From assembly GCA_964468475.1 (NCBI GenBank), contig CAYXUL010000009.1:1-64000 (forward strand): DNA of 64,000 nucleotides, read 5' to 3'. The number at the start of each line of letters is the position of its first letter. Positions within the stretch are counted from its first letter, which is position 1. Source of the stretch: JBECKX01 sp964468475. GTDB taxonomy: Bacteria > Zixibacteria > MSB-5A5 > CAIYYT01. The notes beneath the pieces were generated by a model, which searched no databases, had not been told where the DNA came from, and saw nothing but the letters and a program-made list of their open reading frames with translations. The translations under genes and the position numbers were made by a program. Positions 41,606 through 49,678 of the stretch are shown piece by piece.

Positions 41606-42873
41606 TGCGGTTCCTACTTACGATTGGCCTGGCCCTGGTTCTGAGCACAGTAACCCTCTCGCGCCCTGCCTTTGCGCAAGACAACAATGGTAGTCTTATC
41701 ACGGAATCATCAGCCGGATCGTCTTTCGGTGTCGGCGGTCGTGCGGTTGGTATGAGTGAGGCGGTGATGGTCTCCACCAGAGACGGATTCGGGATTGTCT
41801 ACAATCCAGCAACACTGGTTAAGATCAAACGCCCCGAGTTTCTGGGAGCGCTCTCCTTCGAGCGAGTCGACAACAAAACGACCGGCGCCCTTGGTTTCAA
41901 CTCGGTAGCAGAGAACAACCTCGACAGAACCCGACTCAGCTCGTTGACATTGACTGTTCCCGTGCCTACATATCGCGGCTCGTTCGTGCTGTCGTTTGGT
42001 GTCAATCGCACACACTCATTCGATAACACCTTCACTGAGAATATAAACATAGCTGATGCCAAAACTTACGCGCTGGAAGAAGCAGGTGGTGGGATTCGTG
42101 AATACGGCGCCGCTGCCGCTATCGAACTCTCGCCAAGGCTTGCCGTCGGAACCACTTTGATTTATTTCAGTGGCGGTGAAGACTACAACTGGAATTACAT
42201 TTACAGCGACCTGGCGTCGACCGATCAGAATATAGACAACATCAAGAGTGACTATCATGGTGTGGGAGCGCGACTCGGCGGACTCTTTGAAGTAAACGAG
42301 AACTTCGCCCTGGCCATTACTGTCAACACGCCGGTCAAATACAAGATCAGCCAGGATTATGTTCAGACCACTATTACCGATGGCACGCGCGACATTTCCC
42401 AGGGTACGTATGAGTACCATTTGACCCATCCGTTCGCCTTCGGAGGCGGTGCTTCGTTTCGCACCCGACTGCTGACTGTTGAAGTCGACACCAAGTACAT
42501 CAATTGGTCTGAACTGAAATATGACATCGCAGACGATCCCAACCTGGTCTCCGATAATTTCGATCTCCAGCGCAGCTACAGCGGTGCGTTAAGTATCATG
42601 GCGGGGGCTGAATATGTCCTGCCACAATTCGGACTGGTATTGCGAGGAGGATTCAAGCATGACCCGCTTCCCTACAGCAACGCTTTTGCCATCAATCAGG
42701 TTGAACAAAACCGCAATTCGTTCTCATTCGGGCTCAGTTACTTGATCGACCGGGTAGCAATGCTGGACGTTGGCTATGCGCGCGCAACTTACAAGCTGCA
42801 GGACAACGTTGAGAGGCTTTCGCAGAAGTACTCGACTGACAAGGTAATGGTGTCGGTGGGATATCGAATCTAG
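41605..42873 (+). CDS. FadL/OmpP1-family outer-membrane protein
   Basis: A 422-residue barrel with a signal peptide (RFLLTIGLALVLSTVTLSRP, cut after AFA). The mature start SSFGVGGRAVGMSEAVMVST, then DGFGIVYNPATLVKI, matches the FadL/TodX N-terminal hatch with its NPA motif. Strands such as SSLTLTVPVPTYRGSFVLSF, FAFGGGASFRTRLLTVEV and VDTKYINWSELKYDI follow, and the end is MVSVGYRI. FadL proteins take up hydrophobic compounds; PorV, also in this superfamily, serves type IX secretion. Which applies here is not determined. Two ATGs overlap the previous stop; 41605 has the better distance to AGGGAG. Confidence 0.85.
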   Translation: MRFLLTIGLALVLSTVTLSRPAFAQDNNGSLITESSAGSSFGVGGRAVGMSEAVMVSTRDGFGIVYNPATLVKIKRPEFLGALSFERVDNKTTGALGFNSVAENNLDRTRLSSLTLTVPVPTYRGSFVLSFGVNRTHSFDNTFTENINIADAKTYALEEAGGGIREYGAAAAIELSPRLAVGTTLIYFSGGEDYNWNYIYSDLASTDQNIDNIKSDYHGVGARLGGLFEVNENFALAITVNTPVKYKISQDYVQTTITDGTRDISQGTYEYHLTHPFAFGGGASFRTRLLTVEVDTKYINWSELKYDIADDPNLVSDNFDLQRSYSGALSIMAGAEYVLPQFGLVLRGGFKHDPLPYSNAFAINQVEQNRNSFSFGLSYLIDRVAMLDVGYARATYKLQDNVERLSQKYSTDKVMVSVGYRI

Positions 42874-42884
42874 GCTTACCGCCC

Positions 42885-43622
42885 CTAAAAGAACCGCTCC
42901 CAACGATCGAATAGCCGTTCGAGAAAATCCCCCATTTTCTGCTTAATCTTGGTGGCTAGCTCCTTGCCCTTCACGGGATCAAAATCCGGCTCGCCCCTTC
43001 CCTCTTTATCGTAGATCAGCACCGATCCCGGAATCGGATAGACATCTACTCCGTCAGTGAACTGATAAGCCATCTCCGGCTCATACGCTGATTTATCCGC
43101 AAGTTTGGGATCTATCGACATCACATAACCGGTCTCATCGCGTCCGGCATGGCCACCGGGCCCGCCGTAAACTTCCTCGGTAACATCGGCGCACATCTGC
43201 CACCAGCTCAAAACCGCTATCTTGATCTTAAACTGCATGTAACCCTGGTGCGCCACCTGCTTGAGGGCACTGTTGTTGCCCCCATGACCGTTAATAATAA
43301 TACAGCGCTTGAAACCCTTGTCGGCGAGCGACTCGATGATATCGAGCATATAGGCGATAAAGTGCTCCGGCTTGATCGTGAGCGATCCCGCGTAACCGTA
43401 CAACGACTTGGTTATACCATAGTGCACACAGGGGGCGGTGATGGCATCAAAGCGGTCGCGCAGATAATCGGCGATGTCGATCGGAATGTAATTGTCGGTA
43501 CCGATGCACGCTGAACCATGGCCTTCAATAGTTCCTACCGGCAGAAATACCAGGTCAGTTTTTGCGGGAACCAGTTTCTGGACGCTTCGCCAGGATAGTT
43601 CTTCAAGTAGATAGCCGGCCAC
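42885..43622 (-). CDS. creatininase-family amidohydrolase
   Basis: A 245-residue metal-dependent hydrolase of the creatininase family. Metal ligands are seen in PVGTIEGHGSACIGTDNY, in IIINGHGGNNSALKQVA and in GGPGGHAGRDETGYVMS, the three hallmark stretches. The family includes creatinine amidohydrolase, formamidopyrimidine deformylases and the mycofactocin peptidase MftE, so the substrate is open. The GTG start shares one base with the stop of the DUF2064-like gene and has GAGGAGG four bases upstream. The convergent FadL-like gene ends only 11 bases away, leaving little room for terminators. Confidence 0.88.
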   Translation of the reverse strand: MAGYLLEELSWRSVQKLVPAKTDLVFLPVGTIEGHGSACIGTDNYIPIDIADYLRDRFDAITAPCVHYGITKSLYGYAGSLTIKPEHFIAYMLDIIESLADKGFKRCIIINGHGGNNSALKQVAHQGYMQFKIKIAVLSWWQMCADVTEEVYGGPGGHAGRDETGYVMSIDPKLADKSAYEPEMAYQFTDGVDVYPIPGSVLIYDKEGRGEPDFDPVKGKELATKIKQKMGDFLERLFDRWERFF

Positions 43623-44392
43623 TAAACCTCCTCATCCGAGAACCGTTCCAGAAGTGATTCGAGTGCCGATTCGGTCTGTTTGGCGGATATCTCATCACCC
43701 ACGATCCTGAACGCATTTATGTCACGTGCGAGGAACTCAAGATCGCCCGGCTGCCGCAAGTCATACCACAATTCGAGCTCTTCCCATTTCAGGTTGAATT
43801 CACGAGCAACCTCAACCATGCGTCTGTAAATGTCATCATTGAGCGACCAATCGATCTCCGTGAAAACCTGCGAGACCAGCCTGCGCATACCGAGCAGATA
43901 ATACGAGCCTTCCAGCGTTGGTCCGAAGACGATGTCTTTGCTGTTCAGCGACCTGTAAGCTCCGCTGAGCATGCGCTTGCTGATCGTCGGCGTGACGCAG
44001 TCAATCAGCAACACACGTTCATGGCCTTTGTCAAAGCACTTGCCAAAGGTGATTTGAAAATTCCTGGCGATGGTCGACTCGGAGTGCGGCCAAAAGTCGA
44101 TTCCTGTCTCCTGCAGATGTGTAAGCGATTCGCCCTTCAAAGTGCGTTTTAGGTTTTCAATCGCATCGAAGACTATCGCCTTCACTGAGTCAGCTGCGTA
44201 TGAGACAATCAGGTTACAGTTCTCCAGGCCAAGACACGCGGCGATGGTATCCTCAACGAATGCGCTATAAAGGGAATTCTTGTCATCGGGGTCGAGAGCG
44301 TCCGTAAACTGTGACTGTACTCGTTGACGGTTCTGGTCTTCTAAATATATGACCAGGGCATCTCGATGTGTGCTTTGCTTAACTTTTGGCAT
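43622..44392 (-). CDS. degenerate DUF2064 / TIGR04282-like nucleotidyl- or glycosyltransferase-fold protein
   Basis: A 256-residue protein whose plan matches DUF2064 (rSAM/selenodomain-associated transferase 1), but key motifs have drifted. The usual N-terminal K-x-P-x-x-G-x-V-K-T-R-L is replaced by YLEDQNRQRVQSQF; the central G-S-D-x-P reads LIDCVTPTIS; and the D-G-G-Y-Y motif reads GPTLEGSYYLLGM. The YSAFVEDTIAAC and FTEIDWSLNDDI segments still align. It may be a catalytically altered or inactive family member. It is co-translated with the creatininase-family gene, which starts on its stop codon. Fold assignment by eye is moderate. Confidence 0.65.
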   Translation of the reverse strand: MPKVKQSTHRDALVIYLEDQNRQRVQSQFTDALDPDDKNSLYSAFVEDTIAACLGLENCNLIVSYAADSVKAIVFDAIENLKRTLKGESLTHLQETGIDFWPHSESTIARNFQITFGKCFDKGHERVLLIDCVTPTISKRMLSGAYRSLNSKDIVFGPTLEGSYYLLGMRRLVSQVFTEIDWSLNDDIYRRMVEVAREFNLKWEELELWYDLRQPGDLEFLARDINAFRIVGDEISAKQTESALESLLERFSDEEV

Positions 44393-44529
44393 TGGCGGTT
44401 AGAACATCAAATTTACTTGTCCTGAGTTAACGAATATAGAAGTGACCCCTGCAAAAACAAGGGAATATTCCACGACAGCTTTCAAATTTAGCTTGACTGG
44501 TGGAGGGAGTGTCTTGAGGGGATTAAGGC

Positions 44530-44550
44530 AGCCATTGCGGTACAATGGCT
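44530..44550. repeat. perfect inverted repeat downstream of dsbD
   Basis: Eight-base arms AGCCATTG and CAATGGCT with a five-base loop, 20-40 bases after the dsbD stop on the minus strand. It could help end that transcript, but no U-run follows. Confidence 0.4.
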
Positions 44551-44570
44551 CAAAGTACCCGCGAAAAAGC

Positions 44571-46505
44571 TCAGAGCAGCTCACGCATGTGAGCGATCAT
44601 TTCCTCGGGCCCCACGACGCCTTGCAGGACTTTGCGAACATTGCCATCTGAGTCCAGCATAAGTGTGGTTGGCAGCGAGTATTGCTTGAGCCCGAAACGT
44701 CTCATGAAATCTTTCGCGGCCGGAGTGTCAGCCCGCTCAAGCTGTACCTTGATAGGAACAAAGTTAGCCGCTACTTCGGCAACCTTAGGGTCGCTGAAGG
44801 TCTTCTTCTCAAGCACCCGGCAATTGGCGCACCACGTGGCCCAGGTGTCGATCAGAACCGGCTTGCCCTCCTGCTTGGCCTGCTGCAACCCCGCCTCGAG
44901 GCTGGTATTCCAGCTGATCAGATGCTCTGCTTGGGCTCCGTTTCCGCTGCCCGCAAGCGGCAGCCATTGACGGGCAGGTGGCAGAATGAAACCCTGCATC
45001 AGCACGACGCCGCCGATCAGGTAAATTCCCAATGCCAGCGCTACAATGCCGACGAACTTCTTGAGCCTGAGGAAAAATCCCGAATCCGAAGTCAACCGGT
45101 CAAGTCCACCGCCGAATACACCAAGCAACAGCAGCAAGATGCCGGTGAGCACGGCCGTAAGCGTTGGTGAGATTAGAGTTCGCAGGAAATATACCGCCAT
45201 CAGCAAGAGCACGAAGCCGAAGAATTTCTTGACCTGTTCCATCCAGCCGCCGGCGCCCGGCAGTTTACTGATCGAAGAGGAGAAAGTGCCGATGATGACG
45301 TAGAGTGTACCTAGACCCAGTGCAAAGGTGAACAGCACGAGGAAGCCAACAATCGGCGAACCATTGGTGGCGACATACAGTAAGATCCCGGCAACAAACG
45401 GCCCGACGCAGGGTGACACCACCAGCGCCGCGACCACGCCCAGCAGTAGCGCTCCACCCACTCCACCGCCACTAGCTTTTCCACCGAGCTTGTTTCGCAG
45501 GGATGCGGGCACCTGCAGTTCATACAGACCGAACATCGAGAGTGAGAATATCACGAACACGACCACAATTCCGATCACCACGGGCGGACTGGCCAGCCAC
45601 GCACCAAACACCCCCCCCACCAGGGACACGATCAGCCCCATGATTCCGTAGACTACGGCCATTGAGCCGACGTAGAAAAGCGAGAGCACAAAACCTCGTC
45701 CGAAGCTGCGCTGTTGGCCCGCGAAAATGCTGACTGTTATCGGGATCATCGGGTAGGTACAAGGTGAGAATGACAGCAGTAAACCGGTAACAAACGCCAG
45801 CCCCAATGCCAGAAGGTAACCCCAGAAACCGTACTCAGTGATTAGCTTCTGCAGGTCGGAATGCTGTTCTATCCCCTGGGCCACACCCTGAGTTGCCATT
45901 GAATTCTGTGCTGCCACGGGGGTTATGCTCTGCGCGAAGTACTCCTGATTTACCGGCGTTCCGCCGCTGCCCACCTTAATGGCGATGTTAGCATCTACGG
46001 TTTGAGGCGCTCGGCACTCACGACTATTGCAGGGCTGGTATGTCATCCGCACCGGCAACTCATAGTTACCCGGTGCGACTGAATTTGCGATTTCAACCTT
46101 AAACGGAATTACGACCTCCCCCTCGAACACGGACATCTTGTCGCCCGCGAGTTGCGCATCGATCGGCGATGGGTACACTACACCTGATGGAGTAATGCCC
46201 GGAAGAGTATCAAACGCTACTTTAGCGGCGATCAGGAATGATTGGTACGGCTGGTTGGAATTGATATGCCAGCCATGCGCAATCTTCGCCACTACAGCTC
46301 CTTTGTAGCTCTCGCCCGGGGCAGCAGCTGAGGAAGAAAACACTCCTTTGACCTGAACCAGCCCGCCCCCTGCTTCTGCCTTGAATTGTTCAAGATTGAA
46401 TGACTGCTGCGCAAACAGCGAGCCAGTGAACAGAACCAGGGTCAGCAAACACGCTGTAACCAGGAATCTCGTAAGCGATTTAGGGGACTGTAGAATGAGT
46501 TTCAT
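44571..46505 (-). CDS. dsbD: thiol:disulfide interchange protein DsbD
   Basis: DsbD moves electrons from cytosolic thioredoxin across the inner membrane to keep periplasmic thiols reduced, as needed for cytochrome c maturation. The 644 residues hold all three parts: signal peptide (SLTRFLVTACLLTLVLFTGS) and an N-terminal domain with the Cys pair in CNSREC; an eight-helix core with LSFSPCTYPMIPITVSIFAG and ALVVSPCVGPFVAGILL; and a C-terminal thioredoxin domain with WATWCANCRVLEKKTF. ATG at 46505 is chosen because it places the signal peptide correctly; TTG at 46532 is an alternative. It follows the pseudo-receiver gene by 74 bases. Thioredoxin and ccm genes lie within 8 kb. Confidence 0.95.
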   Translation of the reverse strand: MKLILQSPKSLTRFLVTACLLTLVLFTGSLFAQQSFNLEQFKAEAGGGLVQVKGVFSSSAAAPGESYKGAVVAKIAHGWHINSNQPYQSFLIAAKVAFDTLPGITPSGVVYPSPIDAQLAGDKMSVFEGEVVIPFKVEIANSVAPGNYELPVRMTYQPCNSRECRAPQTVDANIAIKVGSGGTPVNQEYFAQSITPVAAQNSMATQGVAQGIEQHSDLQKLITEYGFWGYLLALGLAFVTGLLLSFSPCTYPMIPITVSIFAGQQRSFGRGFVLSLFYVGSMAVVYGIMGLIVSLVGGVFGAWLASPPVVIGIVVVFVIFSLSMFGLYELQVPASLRNKLGGKASGGGVGGALLLGVVAALVVSPCVGPFVAGILLYVATNGSPIVGFLVLFTFALGLGTLYVIIGTFSSSISKLPGAGGWMEQVKKFFGFVLLLMAVYFLRTLISPTLTAVLTGILLLLLGVFGGGLDRLTSDSGFFLRLKKFVGIVALALGIYLIGGVVLMQGFILPPARQWLPLAGSGNGAQAEHLISWNTSLEAGLQQAKQEGKPVLIDTWATWCANCRVLEKKTFSDPKVAEVAANFVPIKVQLERADTPAAKDFMRRFGLKQYSLPTTLMLDSDGNVRKVLQGVVGPEEMIAHMRELL

Positions 46506-46579
46506 TTCAGGAACAATGACCAATAGTGACAATCGGGTTCGACACGATTCTGAGGACAGCCGGAGAAAACGAGCAACTG

Positions 46580-47623
46580 CTATTTAGAAGATTTCTCCGA
46601 GGCAGCATCCTCCAGCTTTTGAACCAACTTATCAAAGTCAATGTTCCGTGCAATTTCTTTTGCGAGACTTTCTGCGAACGATTTGACAAACTCGGTTTTC
46701 AGCTGTTTCCGTTCGGCGGTCGGTTGAGACGCGGGAGCGCTCGAGCTCGCCGCCGGCTCCAACTCATCCTGAAGCTTCTCGATATAAATTTTCGACTTGC
46801 TGTCGACCTCGGCCTGCTTCAGTTTATTCAGCTGCTTAGTCGAGATTTTTGAGGTACCGATCTCCTGAACCTGAAATTTCCCTGTAGCGCCTGCGGTCGT
46901 CATATCCACTTCCGGGGCCGATTCTGGCGCAGGATGGTCTGCTTCCGCTTCGGGATCGCTGGAATCGCGGCGCATCTCGTTGACAAACCAGTCATAATCA
47001 TGTGGTGAGTCAGAGCTGGTGGTCGGAGGCTGTGGTGGATTCTCCAGATCGTATTGATCCTCAGAAAGGTCAAGCCTGTCCAATGATGGAGCCGTTGATT
47101 TCTGCTCCGGTTCATCTGTAGTGGATTGCTTTAGCATACTCAGGAATATCTTATCGGTTGCGCTTGATATTTTCTTCTCGAAACTCTGCTCATCGTCAGT
47201 CAATATGCTTTCAATGTCGACATCATCTTCCTCGGGAACTGATGCCACCGCGCGCTTGAGCAACTGGTCGATCTTGTAGAGCAACTCCTGCGGCGAGAAC
47301 GGCTTCGTCAGCGTGTCATCAGGTGCAAGCTGAACCAGCTCTTTAGTATCGGTTAATTCCGAGCTCCCCAGCAGTAACAGCACCGGAAGCCTGGCGGTCG
47401 TCGTGTCCTTACGCAACTCCTGCAGGATAAAGTATCCGCTGCAGTTATCAGTCGCTGTGGCGATGACTGCCAGATCATACGAACCACGCTTTAGCTCCTC
47501 CAACGCTCTGGTGCCGTCCTGATGGAGGGTGGCTTCATAGCCATGCTGGGTAAGTAGCTTCCGGCACACGGAGATAATAGTCTCAGACGCGTCAGCTACC
47601 AGGATTTTTTTGCGTGTAGTCAT
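46580..47623 (-). CDS. pseudo-receiver protein with long acidic linker and helical C-terminus
   Basis: A 347-residue cytosolic protein. Residues 1-125 have the CheY-like receiver fold (KKILVADASETIISVCRKLL; LTKPFSPQELLYKID keeps the conserved Lys), but the phospho-acceptor is Ala55 in YDLAVIATATD, so phosphorylation is unlikely. Residues 125-260 are acidic and disordered (PEEDDVDIESILTDDEQSFE, later a Pro/Ser-rich part), and the last 90 residues are amphipathic helices ending EIARNIDFDKLVQKLEDA. No output domain is recognised. It is coupled by an ATGA overlap to the rhomboid gene, so a link with membrane proteolysis or envelope signalling is possible but unproven. Confidence 0.72.
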   Translation of the reverse strand: MTTRKKILVADASETIISVCRKLLTQHGYEATLHQDGTRALEELKRGSYDLAVIATATDNCSGYFILQELRKDTTTARLPVLLLLGSSELTDTKELVQLAPDDTLTKPFSPQELLYKIDQLLKRAVASVPEEDDVDIESILTDDEQSFEKKISSATDKIFLSMLKQSTTDEPEQKSTAPSLDRLDLSEDQYDLENPPQPPTTSSDSPHDYDWFVNEMRRDSSDPEAEADHPAPESAPEVDMTTAGATGKFQVQEIGTSKISTKQLNKLKQAEVDSKSKIYIEKLQDELEPAASSSAPASQPTAERKQLKTEFVKSFAESLAKEIARNIDFDKLVQKLEDAASEKSSK

Positions 47624-48462
47624 TTCTGTTTGTCAGAGAGCTTCTTGGCGGCGTTTTCCAATACACGCTTTTCACGATCGGTCAGGTTTTCGTAGCCGCC
47701 AACTTCATTAATGCGATCCAGGATCTTATCGACCTCATCCATTAGTTCGGCACTTTTGCGGTTATGCTGTATAATTTTCTCGGCTTTTCGCTTCCGCCGG
47801 AAGAACTTAAGACGCTTAAACGGAGCAACAAAAAGCCTTCCCAGGCGCCAGTCCTGTTTCAGGTAGACATAGCCGATCAAAGCGCCGCCAAGATGAGTAA
47901 AATGTGCGATGCCGTCGCCCTTATTCGACCAGGCGGCGAAAATACCGATGCCAATCATTATGGTTACTAACCACTTCGCCTTAATTGGAATAAAGAACGG
48001 AAACATCATGATTTCGCGATTAGGATAGGTCATCGCGAAGGCGACCAGAACGCCGAAAATGGCGCCCGATGCTCCGATTGTCGGGACGCTGCTGTAGATC
48101 TGCAGGAAGAAAGTGATAATGCCCGCGCCGATTCCACAGATAAAGTAGAACTTTAGGAAGAAGCGCGTACCCCATTGCCGCTCAAGGTCGGTACCGAACA
48201 TCCACAGCGCAAACATATTGAAGAGAATGTGGAAAAATCCGCCGTGCAGGAACATGTAGGTCACAAGCTGCCAGACGGAGAGATTGTTCAGAATAGCATT
48301 GGGAACCAGTCCAAGGTTCTCGACCATCCAGCTGCTTCCCAGAGACATCTCAAGGATATAGACCAGCGCGTTGGCTATAAGAAGATACTTGATCCCGGGT
48401 GTCATCCCCAGTCCGAAACCAAAGGGGCTGGTTTGATATGAGCGATTGCGGAATATGCGCAT
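47620..48462 (-). CDS. rhomboid-family intramembrane serine protease
   Basis: A 280-residue membrane protease that cleaves substrates within the bilayer. Six transmembrane helices are visible. The nucleophile is Ser132 in TIGASGAIFGVLVAF and its partner His190 in AHFTHLGGALIGY; WQLVTYMFLHGGFFHILFNM has the conserved loop and the oxyanion-related His and Asn. The C-terminal 75 residues are cytosolic, basic then helical (LTDREKRVLENAAKKL), a rhomboid tail common in this family. It has a near-consensus promoter (48494-48522) and heads the rhomboid - pseudo-receiver - dsbD group. Confidence 0.92.
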   Translation of the reverse strand: MRIFRNRSYQTSPFGFGLGMTPGIKYLLIANALVYILEMSLGSSWMVENLGLVPNAILNNLSVWQLVTYMFLHGGFFHILFNMFALWMFGTDLERQWGTRFFLKFYFICGIGAGIITFFLQIYSSVPTIGASGAIFGVLVAFAMTYPNREIMMFPFFIPIKAKWLVTIMIGIGIFAAWSNKGDGIAHFTHLGGALIGYVYLKQDWRLGRLFVAPFKRLKFFRRKRKAEKIIQHNRKSAELMDEVDKILDRINEVGGYENLTDREKRVLENAAKKLSDKQK

Positions 48463-48493
48463 ACGTAATTCTTATCGGTTAAAGACCGTAATG

Positions 48494-48522
48494 ATTATAA
48501 CCGCCACGCGCGGCTTTGGCAA
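48494..48522 (-). promoter_or_regulatory. near-consensus sigma-70-type promoter of the rhomboid gene
   Basis: Minus strand: -35 TTGCCA (48517-48522), 17-base spacer, perfect -10 TATAAT (48494-48499). It lies just after the terminator of the thioredoxin unit and about 25 bases before the ATG when counted from the predicted start. Confidence 0.75.
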
Positions 48523-48574
48523 GTAACGATACGTCCCACAGCAGCGAATTGAGCCAAAATTCGACTGTAGACGT

Positions 48575-48617
48575 CCAATAAAAGAAACGGCGGCGATCGA
48601 CTGTCGACCGCCGCCGT
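48575..48617 (-). terminator. strong rho-independent terminator after the CoA-binding protein gene
   Basis: A 14-base stem with one mismatch (48587-48600 with 48604-48617) and a three-base loop, followed on the minus strand by TTTCTTTTATT. It ends the thioredoxin - CoA-binding protein unit. Confidence 0.85.
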
Positions 48618-48631
48618 AGAATCTTGCTCGA

Positions 48632-49054
48632 TCAGCTCATCTTGCGCAGCTCTTTGGCCACGCAACGGTTCTGCACGAACTTGAGGCCGCTACTGACTGC
48701 CCGCCTTGCGCCCGCGTGATTGATAACGCCCTCCTGCAGCCACACAGCGGCGGCGCCGAGCTTTATCGCTTCGTCGATAATCGGATCGGTAGTTTCCGAA
48801 CGCCGAAATACATCAACAAGATCAATCTTGCCATCTATTTCGCTCAGCGACTTGAACGACTTGCGACCCAGAATTTCGTCCTCCGTCGGATTGACCGGAA
48901 TGACATCGTAGCCTCTCTCGATCAGGAGCTTGGCGACCCCATTGGATGCTCGCTCCGGTTTAGAAGAGAGTCCAACCACGGCAACCCGTTTCGACTGCCG
49001 CAGCAGGTCGAAGATTTCTTCCTGGGGCGGGTTCTCGTAGTCGCTGTCACTCAT
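48632..49054 (-). CDS. CoA-binding domain protein (YccU-like)
   Basis: A 140-residue single-domain CoA-binding protein with the succinyl-CoA-synthetase-like Rossmann fold. Motifs are RVAVVGLSSKPERASNGVAK, the glycine loop, VIPVNPTEDEILGRKSFKSL, and VWLQEGVINHAGARRAVSSG near the end. The family is thought to bind CoA or related cofactors; no reaction is established. It is coupled to the thioredoxin gene by an ATGA overlap, which may point to protein-CoA redox chemistry, but that is speculation. Confidence 0.87.
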   Translation of the reverse strand: MSDSDYENPPQEEIFDLLRQSKRVAVVGLSSKPERASNGVAKLLIERGYDVIPVNPTEDEILGRKSFKSLSEIDGKIDLVDVFRRSETTDPIIDEAIKLGAAAVWLQEGVINHAGARRAVSSGLKFVQNRCVAKELRKMS

Positions 49055-49377
49055 GCGAGGAACTTCTCTACCTTCTCCTGCAGCTGCTTCTTTGGCATCG
49101 CTCCGATTACCTGATCCTGAACCTTGCCGTCCTTGAAGAACAGCAGCGTCGGTATCGACATAACGCTAAACTGCGAGGCGGTTTTCCCATTGGCGTCGAC
49201 ATCTACCTTCACAACCTTGAGCTTGTCAGAATATTCGGCGGCCAATTCGTCAAGAATCGGGGCGATCATTCGGCAGGGGCCACACCATTCAGCCCAGAAA
49301 TCAACAATTACGGGTACGTCGCTCTGAACAACCTCCTGGTCGAAGGTGGAATCAGAAACTGCAGTTGCGTTCGACAT
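49051..49377 (-). CDS. trxA: thioredoxin
   Basis: A 108-residue cytosolic thioredoxin with the active site Cys32-Gly-Pro-Cys35 in VDFWAEWCGPCRMIAP and the cis-proline segment SIPTLLFFKDG. No signal peptide is present, so it is not the periplasmic CcmG. It reduces cytosolic disulfides and can feed DsbD, whose gene lies 3 kb away. The ATG is preceded by AAGGAG with seven-base spacing and by a putative promoter at 49396-49423. Confidence 0.95.
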   Translation of the reverse strand: MSNATAVSDSTFDQEVVQSDVPVIVDFWAEWCGPCRMIAPILDELAAEYSDKLKVVKVDVDANGKTASQFSVMSIPTLLFFKDGKVQDQVIGAMPKKQLQEKVEKFLA

Positions 49378-49395
49378 ATCTATTCTCCTTCCGTT

Positions 49396-49423
49396 CTTAT
49401 ACTCAGCTTTCTCTAAGTCTTAA
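49396..49423 (-). promoter_or_regulatory. putative promoter of trxA
   Basis: Minus strand: -35-like TTAAGA (49418-49423), 16-base spacer, -10 TATAAG (49396-49401), followed by AAGGAG and the trxA ATG. The -35 match is weak. Confidence 0.35.
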
Positions 49424-49613
49424 AACTATCTGTAATTATTTTTGTTCCAGAGCAGATGTATTGTCCCCGTGAAATCATACGGTGAAATGCCTGTGCTGAG
49501 CAGGCTTTGGTGAAGTAATCGATTAAAATTCCGCAAACAAGCGCTTTTGCTCACAACGCACAATTTAGTTGCGCCGGTGCCGGGCAAACCCCGAGTGTGG
49601 GCACCAAATCGAA

Positions 49614-49640
49614 GCCGAGAGGACATGACATCCTCTCGGC
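49614..49640 (-). terminator. terminator-like hairpin after ccmF
   Basis: Perfect ten-base arms GCCGAGAGGA and TCCTCTCGGC around a seven-base loop, 39 bases after the ccmF stop on the minus strand. The following TTCGATTTGG is only modestly U-rich. Confidence 0.65.
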
Positions 49641-49678
49641 CTGATAGTTCGATATTTCAATTTCAGGGACTGGGGCCG

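Larger units (their letters stand above)
49378..49678. other. intergenic region between ccmF and trxA
   Basis: About 300 bases without a convincing gene. On the ccmF side it holds the terminator hairpin at 49614-49640; on the trxA side a putative promoter. The middle, AT-richer part shows no clear element; a small open frame there has no ribosome site and no recognisable domain. Confidence 0.6.

Noticed and set aside
49051..49377. Thioredoxin considered as CcmG of the cytochrome c maturation operon
   Set aside because: It has no signal anchor, carries the cytosolic WCGPC site and is separated from ccmF by a terminator.
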